Shown here: positions 1-9,991 of the stretch, one piece after another
Numbering within the stretch: position 1 is the first letter of the stretch
Layout: each line of letters starts with the position of its first letter
From: Pirellulimonas nuda
GTDB lineage: Bacteria; Planctomycetota; Planctomycetia; Pirellulales; Lacipirellulaceae
Assembly (NCBI RefSeq): GCF_007750855.1
Contig: NZ_CP036291.1
Coordinates: 2,046,001 to 2,110,000 of the forward strand
Direction: 5' to 3'
DNA length: 64,000 nt
Position numbers and translations under genes: made by a program
Notes under the pieces: model-generated
Told to the model about the DNA's origin: nothing
Databases searched by the model: none
Seen by the model: only the letters and a program-made list of their open reading frames with translations

Positions 1-556
1 AATCAAACGGCTTGTGCAAGAAGATCGCTAGAAAGGCGCCGACCCCCGGAAGCGAGCTTACCGAGGCTTCGTGAGCCACGCTGGCGGCGAGGCCGATGCC
101 GGCGACGATGCTGTGAACCGCCAGCCCAAACGATGCGCCGGTCCAGGAGATATCATGCACATGGTCGGTGTGAGCGTGATCGTGCGAGTCACACTCGAAA
201 CGGTCCGTCGCCCCGCCTGCTTGATCGGGCGCGTCCGACGGGACATCGTGGTGGTGGAAGCAGAAGAACCGCTCAACGAAGAACATCGCCAAGAATCCTA
301 GAAGACACACTCCGAACACCATCGAGATGCCGGTGATCGGGGAAGCGGTGGGGGCGGCGGTCGGATCTGCCTGCTGAGAGGCCACTTGCACCGCGATTAG
401 CACCGCGTGTGGCAACAGGTGCAACAGGGCGACGCCCAGCATCACGCCGGCGACGCAGCTCACCGCGCACTCCATCCATTGATGCGTCAAACGCAGCCAC
501 GTGGGGAGCATGCCACCGAGGACGCTGATCGCCACGATCAGGACACAGTAGTACAT
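1..556 (-). CDS. ZIP family divalent metal transporter (partial)
   Basis: This is the N-terminal part of an inner-membrane ZIP-type metal (probably zinc) transporter; the 3' end is beyond the window. The reading frame is open across all 185 codons shown. It begins with a hydrophobic segment and an LGGMLP-type sequence, has a second segment ending in LLHLLPHAV, a cytoplasmic loop rich in His and Asp (HHHD, then DSHDHAHTDH) that resembles the metal-binding loop of ZIP proteins, and then an HSIVAGIGLA helix and AIFLHKP, both typical of ZIP helices IV and V. I chose the ATG at 556 because the first transmembrane helix starts immediately after it; a TTG one codon upstream is possible. A C-rich motif (CCCCTGCCCT type) lies 26-50 bases upstream. 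Family assignment is firm, metal specificity is inferred. Confidence 0.85.
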   Translation of the reverse strand, partial: MYYCVLIVAISVLGGMLPTWLRLTHQWMECAVSCVAGVMLGVALLHLLPHAVLIAVQVASQQADPTAAPTASPITGISMVFGVCLLGFLAMFFVERFFCFHHHDVPSDAPDQAGGATDRFECDSHDHAHTDHVHDISWTGASFGLAVHSIVAGIGLAASVAHEASVSSLPGVGAFLAIFLHKPFD

Positions 557-717
557 CAAGACAACGGCGGGCACGGCAAGCGCGGGGCAGGGGAGGGCAG
601 GGGGGTATGCTTCAAGCCCACTAGTATTGAGCCGCGGCGGAAAAGCCGCAATCGTCGGCAGTTGATTCAACCACGTCCTGGCACTCGAGTCCCGCCTTCA
701 AATACCAGGAAAATGCG

Positions 718-1182
718 ATGCGAAGCGTCATTCAGCGTGTGAGCGAGGCCCGCGTGACGGTAGACGACCAGGTCGTAGGTCAGGTCGGCGCTGGGCTGCT
801 TGTGCTGCTGGGAGTTGGCCCAGACGACGGCGAAAGCCAGGTCGAGTGGATGGCGGAGAAGCTGGTCGGGCTGCGCGTTTTCGAGGATGAGCACGGGAAG
901 ATGAATCGATCCCTGCTCGACGTACGAGGCGCGATGCTCATCGTGAGCCAATTCACGCTGCTTGGCGATTGTCGCAAGGGGCGCCGGCCAAGCTTCGTCA
1001 ATGCCGCGCCGCCGGAGCTGGCCGAGAGGCTCTATGACAGTTTCGTGCGGGCGGTCGGTCGACGGGGCGTTGAGACGGCCGCGGGAAAATTCCGCCGCCA
1101 GATGCAAGTCGCTTTGGTGAACGACGGTCCCGTGACGCTGATAGTCGACTCGCCAGAACCTGGCGGGGCGGGCGACGATTAG
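718..1182 (+). CDS. dtd: D-aminoacyl-tRNA deacylase
   Basis: This cytoplasmic enzyme hydrolyses D-amino acids (and glycine mischarged on tRNA-Ala) off tRNA, a chirality proofreading step. The 154-residue length is normal for DTD. The N terminus [15 protein letters not shown] is typical, and both active-site motifs are visible: SQFTLL near residue 80 and NDGPVT near residue 138, the latter carrying the Gly-Pro motif that distinguishes DTD from ATD paralogues. The gene converges on the next one and their last four bases overlap. Confidence 0.95.
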   Translation: MRSVIQRVSEARVTVDDQVVGQVGAGLLVLLGVGPDDGESQVEWMAEKLVGLRVFEDEHGKMNRSLLDVRGAMLIVSQFTLLGDCRKGRRPSFVNAAPPELAERLYDSFVRAVGRRGVETAAGKFRRQMQVALVNDGPVTLIVDSPEPGGAGDD

Positions 1183-2081
1183 CGGGGCCAATCGCCCCAG
1201 TTGTTTTGAGCCGGCGGCGCAACCGCGTTGGGGGCGAAGCCGGGCGGTGGGGGCGAGAATCCCCCCGTGCTCCCTTGCGGGGCCCAACCCTGCGGATTGG
1301 CGGGGGGGTAGTAAGTTGCCGCGGCCCCTGGGGGCGCCACGGAGGGTTGAGTCGCCACGCCATCGCTAGGGTCGCGCCCATTGAAGCCCAGGTCCTCTCG
1401 GTATTCGCGGATCCGGTTGGCCAAACGAGGATTACGCATCTCGATTCTCTGAAGCACCATCGGCTCGCTGAGAATCGCGAGGAACACCGCGACAAGTTTG
1501 GCGTAGGTCGAGAAGTTCGCCCAACTGTCATTGCCCCAGAACTTTACGGCGGTGCCGAACGACTTCTTCAACTTGGGACGGATCCCTCGCATATCAACGC
1601 TATACACCTCGTCGAGCACCAAGTGGCTGATGACGCCGATGAAGACGCCAAAGGCCTTGAAGTAGCGCATCTGAAGGTCGGTGGCGCCGGCGATTAGGAA
1701 CGCCAGGCCTGCGAAAATGAGCGCGGCCGGGATGCTGTGAAACATGCCGCGATGGACGCTCCAGCGACCGATGAGTCGCGCGCCAACGAAGCGGATCCCG
1801 ACGTAAAGTACCGCAGCAAAGAGCACCATGCAGTCGTGCGACAGCTCGAGTTGCCGAAACCGATCGACAAGCAGCATCGGCACGATGGCTGCGGCGAAGC
1901 TCATCGCCTCGCGCCGCGGCCGACCGGAGTCGCTATCGATGTCCGGCAGCATCCCGCTTACGCCGCAGAGGCCACCCGCAACAAAGGCGGTCGCAGGCGG
2001 GACACCGGTCATCAGTCCAGCCGCGGTGTAGCCACAGCCTAGTACGCCGCTGAACGTGACGTGTGTCTTGAAGTCTGCCAT
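1179..2081 (-). CDS. YdjM/DUF457-type membrane metal-dependent hydrolase
   Basis: This is a 300-residue membrane protein of the YdjM (DUF457, LexA-regulated putative hydrolase) family, whose substrate is unknown. Features that show it are an N-terminal [12 protein letters not shown], the acidic motif LPDIDSDSG near residue 47, HRGMFHS near residue 112 and [10 protein letters not shown] near residue 155, supplying the His and Asp ligands expected of the family. Hydrophobic helices run between these motifs. The last 80 residues are a Pro-, Gly- and Ala-rich tail that ordinary YdjM proteins lack and that is probably disordered. It converges on dtd with a 4-base overlap. Function beyond the family is unknown. 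Confidence 0.75.
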   Translation of the reverse strand: MADFKTHVTFSGVLGCGYTAAGLMTGVPPATAFVAGGLCGVSGMLPDIDSDSGRPRREAMSFAAAIVPMLLVDRFRQLELSHDCMVLFAAVLYVGIRFVGARLIGRWSVHRGMFHSIPAALIFAGLAFLIAGATDLQMRYFKAFGVFIGVISHLVLDEVYSVDMRGIRPKLKKSFGTAVKFWGNDSWANFSTYAKLVAVFLAILSEPMVLQRIEMRNPRLANRIREYREDLGFNGRDPSDGVATQPSVAPPGAAATYYPPANPQGWAPQGSTGGFSPPPPGFAPNAVAPPAQNNWGDWPR

Positions 2082-2308
2082 GTCGGACGAGGCGGGGTCT
2101 AAGAGTTGCTTTGCGGGTGCGCCGGCGGAAGGCTACGCACTTCCGCAGATCCGCGTAAGACGAGTGCCGGAGCGGGGGCGATAGCTGATAGCGTTCGGGC
2201 CCCCTGCCCGGCCAAACTTCTATTCGCGTCGCTTTGCGTCCCCCCTATACTTCCATGCACCGTTCGATTTCCGCTGGCCTCCAACCCTGCCGACGCGGCC
2301 GATTTGCG

Positions 2309-3052
2309 ATGCAGCCCTACGACTACTTGATGCTCATGGTTCTGGCCGGGCTGACGCTCTATGGATACTCCAAGGGGATGGCCTGGCAGGTCGCGTACTT
2401 GGCGTCGCTGGTCGTCAGCTACTTCGTCGCCGTCAAGTTTGCCGACCAGATCAAGCCGCTGTTTGGCGACTCCGAACCGTTCAACAAGTTCTTGGCGATG
2501 CTGGCGATCTACATCGCCACGAGCCTGGGGATCTGGATCCTCTTCCGCTACGTCCGCGGGATCATCGATCGGGTTCGCCTGGAGAGCTTCGATCATCAGA
2601 TGGGCGCCATTATCGGGTTCGGTCGCGGCGTGCTGTGGTGCGTCGGTCTGACGTTCTTTGCCGTTGGGTTGCTTCCTCAGACGCAGAAGCAGCAGATCAT
2701 CGAGTCCCACAGCGGACGGTACATCGCCGTGCTGCTGGATCGCACCGACTCGATGGTGCCTCCGGAGATCCACCAAGTAATCGGACCGGTCATTCATACG
2801 ATCGAACAGCGGCTCGATCCAAACGCGGTCGGACACGGCGTGGCCGCCGATCAAACGCCCGCCGGCGCCGGATTCGGCTGGCCGACCTCGGCGGCCCAAC
2901 CGACCAACCAGCCAGCTCCGGCTGCGGCGTCGCAACCCGGCGGGCCGTTCGGCTGGCCATCCTCACAGCCACCGCAGGGGGGGGGATCCGGCAACAACTT
3001 CGGATGGCCCTCGGCCCAGCAGAACCCCGGTGGAAGCTGGCCGAATCAATGA
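2309..3052 (+). CDS. CvpA-family membrane protein
   Basis: This 247-residue protein has the four-helix membrane core of the CvpA family (colicin V production accessory protein): MQPYDYLMLMVLAGLTLYGY, a second helix containing YLASLVVSYFVAVKF, a third containing LAIYIATSLGIWILF, then the conserved IGFGRGVLWCVGL segment. The family has been linked to envelope homeostasis and biofilm or toxin export, without a defined reaction. The last 80 residues are a Pro-, Gln- and Gly-rich tail with repeated FGWPS/FGWPT units, absent from typical CvpA. The reading frame is open from 2234, but the ATG at 2309 starts exactly at the first helix. No strong ribosome-binding site is visible. Confidence 0.8.
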   Translation: MQPYDYLMLMVLAGLTLYGYSKGMAWQVAYLASLVVSYFVAVKFADQIKPLFGDSEPFNKFLAMLAIYIATSLGIWILFRYVRGIIDRVRLESFDHQMGAIIGFGRGVLWCVGLTFFAVGLLPQTQKQQIIESHSGRYIAVLLDRTDSMVPPEIHQVIGPVIHTIEQRLDPNAVGHGVAADQTPAGAGFGWPTSAAQPTNQPAPAAASQPGGPFGWPSSQPPQGGGSGNNFGWPSAQQNPGGSWPNQ

Positions 3053-3164
3053 GACCGGGGAGCCCGTGGGCCGCGGCGAGGGCCCGATGAGAATGGCTTC
3101 TCAACGCAGAAACAGGCCCAAAAACGGACATAACAGAGATTATCGGACGTTAGCGACAGCCGCC

Positions 3165-3731
3165 CTAACAGACCAAGCTCGCCACGATCGACTGGCCGAC
3201 GCACCAAGCGACTAGCCACCACCACCAGAACGCGACCTCATCGAGTCCCACATCTCGATCGCGAATATCTTTGTAGAAGCGGACGCTCGCCGAGCGAGCT
3301 CGAACGTATCCGATCACCGCTACGGCGGCGCCGATCGCGATCAGCATAGGCAGCGGCCAGCCCAGCGCGACCAGCTGCTCCGTGTCCGTCAGGGGCGTGC
3401 CGCCACCCACGGCAAGATAGACGCCGCCGGCGAGCAGACAGAAGCCGGCCCAGAATTCGGCGACCAAGCCGATCCGCATCCAACAAATCGGTCGCAGCGC
3501 CAGCGCGATCTGCGGCGTCAGCCAGCCGACAATGATCCCCGACCAAACGACTGCGGTCGGCCAAGGGTTGGGGAGAACCAGCGTGTGCGACAGACGGCCC
3601 GGCCGGAGCTCAACGTGCGCTATGCGGCCGCCGGTCAGCCAGCCAGCGACGACGTGCCCCAGTTCGTGGACGAACATCATCGCGAGCCAGCACCAGGCCG
3701 CTGCCGGGACGGCCAGCAATAAGCGACGCAC
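3165..3731 (-). CDS. M50-like membrane peptidase
   Basis: This is a 188-residue integral membrane protein with the zinc-binding motif HELGH within FVHELGHVVAGWL near residue 22, as in M50-type intramembrane peptidases. The substrate is unknown, and the second metal-ligand motif of M50 (NxxPxPxLDG) is not evident, so activity is uncertain. Four further hydrophobic helices follow. The start codon is GTG, overlapping the accA stop by one base (TAGTG), which suggests translational coupling downstream of accA. The chromosomal pairing with accA may be incidental. Confidence 0.6.
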   Translation of the reverse strand: MRRLLLAVPAAAWCWLAMMFVHELGHVVAGWLTGGRIAHVELRPGRLSHTLVLPNPWPTAVVWSGIIVGWLTPQIALALRPICWMRIGLVAEFWAGFCLLAGGVYLAVGGGTPLTDTEQLVALGWPLPMLIAIGAAVAVIGYVRARSASVRFYKDIRDRDVGLDEVAFWWWWLVAWCVGQSIVASLVC

Positions 3732-4696
3732 TACGCGCCCTCAAAGAATTGACCCATCTTGCGGAACTTGTCGTACCGCTGCTGCAGGAGCTGATCGGTC
3801 GGCAACTCGCCCAGCTCTTTCAGGCAACGCGCCAGATACATCTTCAGCCGGCCGGCCATCTGGTAGTGATCGCGGTGCGCGCCGCCCACAGGCTCCTCGA
3901 TGATGTCGTCGACCACTCCGAATCCCTTCAGGTGCTTGGAGGTCAGCCGTAGCGCCCGGGCGGCGCGGTCGGCGAAGTCGTGGCTCTTCCAAAGGATCCC
4001 GGCGCAGCCCTCGGGGCTGATTACGGAATAGTATGCGTGCTCCAGCATGGCGACGCGGTCGCCGACGCCGATGCCCAACGCGCCCCCAGATCCGCCTTCG
4101 CCGATGACGACGCAGATGATCGGCGTCGGAAGCCGCGACATCTCCAGCATGCTCTCCGCGATAACCTGGGCTTGGCCGCGCTCCTCGGCGCCGATCCCCG
4201 GATAGGCGCCCGGCGTGTCGATCAAGCAGATGATGGGCAGCCCGTACTTGGCCGCCATCCGCATCTTGCCCATCGCCTTGCGGTAACCCTCCGGGTGGGC
4301 GCAACCAAAGAAGCACTCGGTCCGCTCTTTAAAGGTCTTGCCCTTGTGGTGCCCGACGAGCATCACCTTGTATTGGTCGAGTTTCGCGAATCCTGTCCGC
4401 AAGGCGCGGTCGTCCCCAAAGAACTTGTCGCCGTGCAGCTCAACAAACTCGTCAAACGCGAGGTCGACATAGTCTGTGAACTTAGGACGATCGGACAGAC
4501 GGGCGACGCGGACGGTGTCCCAGGGGTCGAGATCGCCGTAGACGCGGCGGGTCGACTCCATGAGCTGCTTGCGCAGCTCGCGCACGCGCTCGCGATCTGC
4601 CGGCGATTTGTCCTGCTTGTGTTCGACTTCTGCGATCTGCGCTTCGAGTTGCTGGATGGGCAACTCGAACTCGAGCTGTAGCGTCATGTTGGCCAT
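3731..4696 (-). CDS. accA: Acetyl-CoA carboxylase carboxyltransferase subunit alpha
   Basis: This is the alpha half of the carboxyltransferase that transfers CO2 from carboxybiotin to acetyl-CoA to make malonyl-CoA, the first step of fatty acid synthesis. At 321 residues it has the usual length. The N-terminal coiled segment LEFELPIQQLEAQIAEV is characteristic, as are DPWDTVRVARLSDRP, the glycine-rich GEGGSGGALGIG oxyanion region and YYSVISPEGCAGILWK. It is followed by the M50-like gene with a 1-base overlap and preceded at 45 bases by a Ser/Thr kinase gene, so the three are probably co-transcribed. Confidence 0.97.
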   Translation of the reverse strand: MANMTLQLEFELPIQQLEAQIAEVEHKQDKSPADRERVRELRKQLMESTRRVYGDLDPWDTVRVARLSDRPKFTDYVDLAFDEFVELHGDKFFGDDRALRTGFAKLDQYKVMLVGHHKGKTFKERTECFFGCAHPEGYRKAMGKMRMAAKYGLPIICLIDTPGAYPGIGAEERGQAQVIAESMLEMSRLPTPIICVVIGEGGSGGALGIGVGDRVAMLEHAYYSVISPEGCAGILWKSHDFADRAARALRLTSKHLKGFGVVDDIIEEPVGGAHRDHYQMAGRLKMYLARCLKELGELPTDQLLQQRYDKFRKMGQFFEGA

Positions 4697-4741
4697 GATT
4701 GCACCTCGTATTGTTTCGGCGTCTTCCGCCTCGCTTTGGTC

Positions 4742-5620
4742 CTACTCTTCTTCGGCAGCGTCGACTTCGGGGTCGTCGCTGGGGGGGGAAGGCGGTGTGA
4801 TGAACATCCGCTGCGTCTTGATGGCGAGCATCACTTCGGTCATGGTCTCCGGACGATCTGACGGGTCTTTGGAGATCATCCGATGCACAAGCGACGCCAT
4901 GTCTGGGTGGACGTTGCGCTCCAGCGTTGTGATCTGCATGGGCTTTGTCTTGATGTGCTTCTGCAGCAACTCTTGCGAGCTGTTGGCCGTAAACGGCAGC
5001 TTGCCCGATAGCATCTCGTACATCATGCAGCCGAAGCTGTAGATGTCGCCTCGCGGGTCGGGCCCTTGGCCGCGGATTTGTTCGGGAGACATGTAGCTGT
5101 ACGTCCCCTGAACGGCGGTCCTCCCGAACGAGAATCGCCCGGCGGGCTTCTTGGCGATGGTGAAGTCGATCAGCCTTACCTCGTTGTCGTCCGATAGCAG
5201 GTAGTTGTCTGGCTTCACGTCGCGGTGGATCCACCCCTTTTGGTGCATGTGCGCCAGCCCCGCGGCCGCCGGCAGGAGGATTTCCTTGAGGCGGTAGTGC
5301 AGCCGGTGCGCCCCGGCGACCAACTGCTGCTTGATATTGAGCGTCTTGAACAGCTCCATCCGCAGGTAGGCGCCGTTGTTAGTGGTTCCGTAGTCGTAGG
5401 TCTTGATGATGCTGGGATGGTCGAGGTCCCTGCCGACGTTGTGCTCGTGCTTCAGCTCGGCCACCGCGCTACGGGTGTGCTTCGGACCGGGCGGCAGCCA
5501 TTTGATGGCGAACGCCTCGGTGCCGGATATCGGTCGGACGGCCCAAATCTCATATACGGCCCCACTCCGGATGAGGTGGAACAGCCGGTAGTCGCCCACA
5601 AATTGCTGCGAAGTGGCCAA
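4742..5620 (-). CDS. Serine/threonine protein kinase with DFT in place of DFG
   Basis: This is a cytoplasmic Hanks-type kinase of 292 residues, essentially just the kinase domain plus a Pro/Asp/Glu-rich tail. Visible motifs are the ATP-binding lysine in AFAIKWLP, catalytic HRDVKPDN, the magnesium-binding loop as DFT instead of DFG, GTYSYMSPEQ and DPSDRPE. The glycine-rich loop is degenerate (IRSGAVYEIW has one glycine). HRD and the lysine are intact, so activity is possible but may be reduced. No transmembrane segment or sensor is present. It lies 45 bases upstream of accA on the same strand, which raises the possibility of a link to lipid synthesis, although that is inference. Confidence 0.85.
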   Translation of the reverse strand: MATSQQFVGDYRLFHLIRSGAVYEIWAVRPISGTEAFAIKWLPPGPKHTRSAVAELKHEHNVGRDLDHPSIIKTYDYGTTNNGAYLRMELFKTLNIKQQLVAGAHRLHYRLKEILLPAAAGLAHMHQKGWIHRDVKPDNYLLSDDNEVRLIDFTIAKKPAGRFSFGRTAVQGTYSYMSPEQIRGQGPDPRGDIYSFGCMMYEMLSGKLPFTANSSQELLQKHIKTKPMQITTLERNVHPDMASLVHRMISKDPSDRPETMTEVMLAIKTQRMFITPPSPPSDDPEVDAAEEE

Positions 5621-5888
5621 AGGCCCGCCCCCTACGCACGTGCTGAAAGTCGTTGTCGCTACAGACGTTACAGTTTAGCGTGCCGGGGACGACCTCGGAA
5701 GAGCGACGGCTTTTGCCGGCGCCGACCACCCCCTTCTCCCGTAGTGGCCATCGGTCCGCAGGCTCGATGGGACGCTGGTCGCGGTCGCTGTCGACGACAG
5801 ATCGATCCTGCGTCCTTGCGGAAGTTGGCGCAGCCGGCGCGGGGACGCCGATCCCCTCGCCTTTCGACCGGGACCGGTCGCCGCTTTC

Positions 5889-6674
5889 CTACTCGTCCGA
5901 GCCTTGTGCGTACCGGACGCTCACCAGCACCAGCCCTAGCGCGGGTGCGTTCGGTCCGGCCGCGGCGCGGTCCCGAGCCGAGAGCGCCTCAGCTACCCAT
6001 TCCGGGTCACGCGCGCCGCGGCCGACTTCTACAAGCGTGCCCGCAATCGCACGCACCATGTTGTACAAGAAACCATCGCCCGTGACTGTGATATCCACCC
6101 GGCTAGCGAGACGGGTAACCTCGACTGCGAGGATGGTCCGGACGGTGCTGGTACGCTGAGATCCCGCGGTTTGGAACGACACGAAGTCATGGCGACCGAT
6201 GAGCCCCCCCCCTGCCCTGCCCATCCGTTCGATGTCCAACGGTTGGCGTACGTGCCAGACATATCGGCGGTCGAAGAGTGGCGGCGTGCGACTGTCGTGG
6301 ATCTGATATCGGTAGGTCTTGCTGAGAGCGTCGTGTGTGGCGTGAAACCCTTGCACTGCGGGGTCGATTGCGAGCACCACGATATCTTCGGGCAACACCG
6401 CGTTGAGACCGCGCGCCAACTCGCCTTCTGGTCGCTCGCTTGAGGTGCAGAGGCTCACCACTTGGCCGAGCGCGTGAACCCCGGCGTCCGTCCTACCGCT
6501 CGCAGTAAGCCGCGGCGTCTCACCCGTGATGCGGCGCCACGCGGACGCCAGCTCGTTCTGCACCGTGCGCAGCCCGGGCTGCTCCTGCCAACCGGCAAAG
6601 GCCGTGCCGTCGTAGCCGATCGTGAGCTTCAAGAAGCGAAACGCGGAGGGGCGCGATACGTCGTCCACAAGCAA
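5889..6674 (-). CDS. truA: tRNA pseudouridine(38-40) synthase
   Basis: TruA converts uridines 38-40 in the anticodon stem-loop to pseudouridine. The 261-residue protein has LTIGYDGTAFAGWQ, the catalytic aspartate in SGRTDAGVHALGQV, and KTYRYQI and FLYNMVRAIAGTLV, all conserved in the family. The first usable codon is TTG at 6674, directly after the stop of the cupin gene; GTG at 6668 is an alternative. It forms a minus-strand run with the cupin gene and asd. Confidence 0.96.
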   Translation of the reverse strand: MLVDDVSRPSAFRFLKLTIGYDGTAFAGWQEQPGLRTVQNELASAWRRITGETPRLTASGRTDAGVHALGQVVSLCTSSERPEGELARGLNAVLPEDIVVLAIDPAVQGFHATHDALSKTYRYQIHDSRTPPLFDRRYVWHVRQPLDIERMGRAGGGLIGRHDFVSFQTAGSQRTSTVRTILAVEVTRLASRVDITVTGDGFLYNMVRAIAGTLVEVGRGARDPEWVAEALSARDRAAAGPNAPALGLVLVSVRYAQGSDE

Positions 6675-6676
6675 GA

Positions 6677-6991
6677 CTACTGCGGAGGGTCAACGAGAAA
6701 CAACGTCACCGTGCCGTGGTTCACGGCGCCGCGGTGCGCCGAGGCCGGGCCATGCAGCGTGGTCAACACGTCTCCAGCGCAGAGCGTGCGAACGCCGTCC
6801 TGAAAAGTCACCTGCAGCTCGCCTTCCACCACATAGCCGATGTGGGCCTTGTCACACCAGTCGGATTCTTCGAAGCCAGCGTCGAGCTGAAGCAAGCGAA
6901 TGACGTATCCCTCGGATTCGATCCGCTTGAAGCGGGCGAGGTCGCTCGCCCGCTGCCAGGGCGCCTCGTCGAATTTAGACGTGAGCTGCAT
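6677..6991 (-). CDS. Small cupin-domain protein
   Basis: This 104-residue single cupin barrel has an AHIGYVVEGELQVTF strand pair and an ALCAGDV-like turn (TLCAGDVLTTLHGP) typical of the RmlC-like fold. The usual HxH metal motif is reduced to one His in the first cupin motif, so metal binding and catalysis are uncertain. It lies between asd and truA on the same strand, 27 bases after asd and 2 bases before truA. The substrate cannot be told from sequence. Confidence 0.75.
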   Translation of the reverse strand: MQLTSKFDEAPWQRASDLARFKRIESEGYVIRLLQLDAGFEESDWCDKAHIGYVVEGELQVTFQDGVRTLCAGDVLTTLHGPASAHRGAVNHGTVTLFLVDPPQ

Positions 6992-7018
6992 CGAAGTGCT
7001 CTCCGTGATGAGATCGAG

Positions 7019-8035
<1,017 letters not shown>

Positions 8036-8170
8036 GCGACGTCACTCCAGATTGAAAGGAGATGGCTTTCCAATGGAAAAAGTAGTATACGCGCCCCGCC
8101 CCCGCCGCGTTAGCGACCGGAGCCTCTTTCGATCAGGCCGACACGCCCAGCCAGGGGGGAAACCGACGCT

Positions 8171-9148
8171 TCACGCTGGAGCGGCGGCGCCGCTGCCGGC
8201 CAGTGCAAGCGAGATCCGTCCGGCAACGGGGTCGCAGGCCTTGCGGACCAGCGCCGGGGCGAAAAAGGCTAGGTTTGCAAAGATCATCGCCCACCCGAAA
8301 GTCTGCATCCCCATGCAGAAGGCGATGAACAAGTGGGCGCCAATCGCCGCCGCAAGAATCCAGGGCCGAGTGAATCGGTTCCACACCAAGAAGCAGTAGC
8401 TGAGTTCCCAGGCCACCGTGGCGTGTGTGAGGAAGTCGAGCAGGTAAAGGTGGTTTGCCAGCCAGGTCATGTCGGTCGATCGATAGGCGTCGTTGGCGAT
8501 CGTGAACCACGTCGCCGTGCCGTCCCACCAGCGATCCCCTTTCACTTTCCCGAGGCCAGCGAACAAGTACATCACACAGAGGTGAATCTGCATGAGTCGA
8601 AGCGCCAGATTGGCGCTGGAGCTGGACGCAGGGTCGTCCACCTCTCCGCGTCGGATCCTCAGCAGCCGGTCTACCGAGTAGCGGGCGCCGGAGGGGCCGA
8701 TCGCTAGGTAGGTTGCCAGCATGCAATTGACTTTGTCCAAACCGAAGAACGCCCCCGGCGACACGTGGGTCGCGTAAGCGATGGCGCCGATTGCGGCGAG
8801 AACGGAAGTCACCCTGGTCCACAAGCCAATGAACAAGCAGAAGAATGCAATCAGGAATCCGACGTGGACCGTCCAGAGCAATGCCGGCGATCCGAGCCAA
8901 CCAAACGGATCAATTGTCAGCCGCTCTGCGTTCTTCGCCGCGGCTAGCTCGTGTGAAATCCACCCATCGGGTCCAAAGAATGCCGTCAGGTCCTTTGACC
9001 AAACCAAGTGAGTGTAGAGCAGCATCCCCCCGGCGAGCACTCGGATCAAGCAAAGGGTCGCGGGATCGGTGGGCGCAAACCAGAACTGGTTCCACGCACG
9101 CCACAGGTCGCGCCAGTAAGTCACGATTCCGCTCCACACACCGCTCAT
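8171..9148 (-). CDS. HTTM-domain membrane protein
   Basis: This 325-residue polytopic protein matches the HTTM (horizontally transferred transmembrane) domain related to vitamin K-dependent gamma-carboxylase: IRVLAGGMLLYTHLVW, a luminal FFGPDGWIS loop, several helices, then LMQIHLCVMYLFAGLGKVKG and WWDGTATWF. Whether it carboxylates anything is unknown; HTTM proteins are frequent in planctomycetes. The frame is open further upstream, but the ATG at 9148 overlaps the stop of the preceding gene as ATGA, which decides the start and indicates coupling with the adjacent membrane-anchored protein. Confidence 0.8.
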   Translation of the reverse strand: MSGVWSGIVTYWRDLWRAWNQFWFAPTDPATLCLIRVLAGGMLLYTHLVWSKDLTAFFGPDGWISHELAAAKNAERLTIDPFGWLGSPALLWTVHVGFLIAFFCLFIGLWTRVTSVLAAIGAIAYATHVSPGAFFGLDKVNCMLATYLAIGPSGARYSVDRLLRIRRGEVDDPASSSSANLALRLMQIHLCVMYLFAGLGKVKGDRWWDGTATWFTIANDAYRSTDMTWLANHLYLLDFLTHATVAWELSYCFLVWNRFTRPWILAAAIGAHLFIAFCMGMQTFGWAMIFANLAFFAPALVRKACDPVAGRISLALAGSGAAAPA

Positions 9149-9855
9149 GGCAATCGGCCTCCGGGGATCTCTTCCGGCTGCGTCCACTCTTGCTGCTTGG
9201 GGATCAGCGGCTCGTTTAAATCGGCTGCGGAAACCGATACGGTTGTCGGCTCGAGCGCGAACTTCTTGTTGAGCGCATCCTCCCCAGCCAGCACGTCAGC
9301 GGGCATCAAGAGAAGCTTGTTCTGATGCGTTAGGTCGACACGCGCCCCGCCGTGGGCCCGCAGGACGTGGCGAGCGAACGATTTGAGGGTGAGTTGGTGC
9401 GCTTGTTCTGGGCTCAACCTCTCGAAAGGGATCGACGCCTGATCTGACAGCATCATGAAGCGGTGGTACCAGAGTCGGGGCCACTGATCCCGCAAGTCGG
9501 GAAACCGACCGCTTGCTATTTCCGCGCCCGATTCGTCAAGGACCACGTAGGAAATCACCCCGTTGGTCAGAGGGGGCTCGGGCCCGAAGAACCCGTAGCC
9601 GCTATTGAGGTAGAGCGTGTCTGCGTAGCACTGCACGAGCGGGTTCCGCACCACGCTTCTGGCCAACTCCGAAGACCCAAGTTGCGACTCGGTGGCGAAG
9701 AAGAACGGGCACGCCGCCAAGACGAAGCAGTGCCAGAGGATCACAATCGTGAGAACAACGCGCAGCCAAACGGGCCAAGTGGAGGTCTCTCCCCCGTCGA
9801 TCGGCGACGCCCGCCTCGGTCTGGGAGCGGGCGGCTTCTCGGTTTGCTTGGCCAT
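9145..9855 (-). CDS. Membrane-anchored protein coupled to the HTTM gene
   Basis: This 236-residue protein has a basic, Pro-rich N terminus, one hydrophobic helix (residues about 28-50, VWLRVVLTIVILWHCFVL) and a long exported or cytoplasmic domain. It is not a family I can name. The region after the helix contains NSGYGFFGPEPP and LWYHRFMMLSDQ. The ATGA overlap with the HTTM gene implies that the two proteins act together, perhaps as substrate carrier or partner subunit; that role is inference. Confidence 0.65.
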   Translation of the reverse strand: MAKQTEKPPAPRPRRASPIDGGETSTWPVWLRVVLTIVILWHCFVLAACPFFFATESQLGSSELARSVVRNPLVQCYADTLYLNSGYGFFGPEPPLTNGVISYVVLDESGAEIASGRFPDLRDQWPRLWYHRFMMLSDQASIPFERLSPEQAHQLTLKSFARHVLRAHGGARVDLTHQNKLLLMPADVLAGEDALNKKFALEPTTVSVSAADLNEPLIPKQQEWTQPEEIPGGRLP

Positions 9856-9930
9856 GCCGGAACGACCAGAGGATGGTTGCGTAAGGAAAGCGACGAACGG
9901 GCCGGAGACGCAGAGCGCTAAGCAAAAAGA

Positions 9931-9966
9931 AAACCCCCGTACCGGTCAATGCCAGTACGGGGGTTT
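9931..9966 (-). terminator. Rho-independent terminator
   Basis: A perfect 12-bp inverted repeat (AAACCCCCGTAC and its complement, loop 12 bases) is followed on the minus strand by a T-rich run. It sits about 25 bases after the stop of the TIGR03000-type gene and ends its transcript before the HTTM pair. Confidence 0.88.
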
Positions 9967-9991
9967 GAACTACAGAAAGGGATAGCATCCC

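Noticed and set aside
3980-4681. 233-codon open frame antisense to accA
   Set aside because: Same cause. accA is certain on the minus strand.
6206-6225. CCCCTGCCCTGCCC copy at 6,210
   Set aside because: It lies inside truA and encodes the Gly/Arg/Ala run of that protein, so it is not evidence of a promoter motif.
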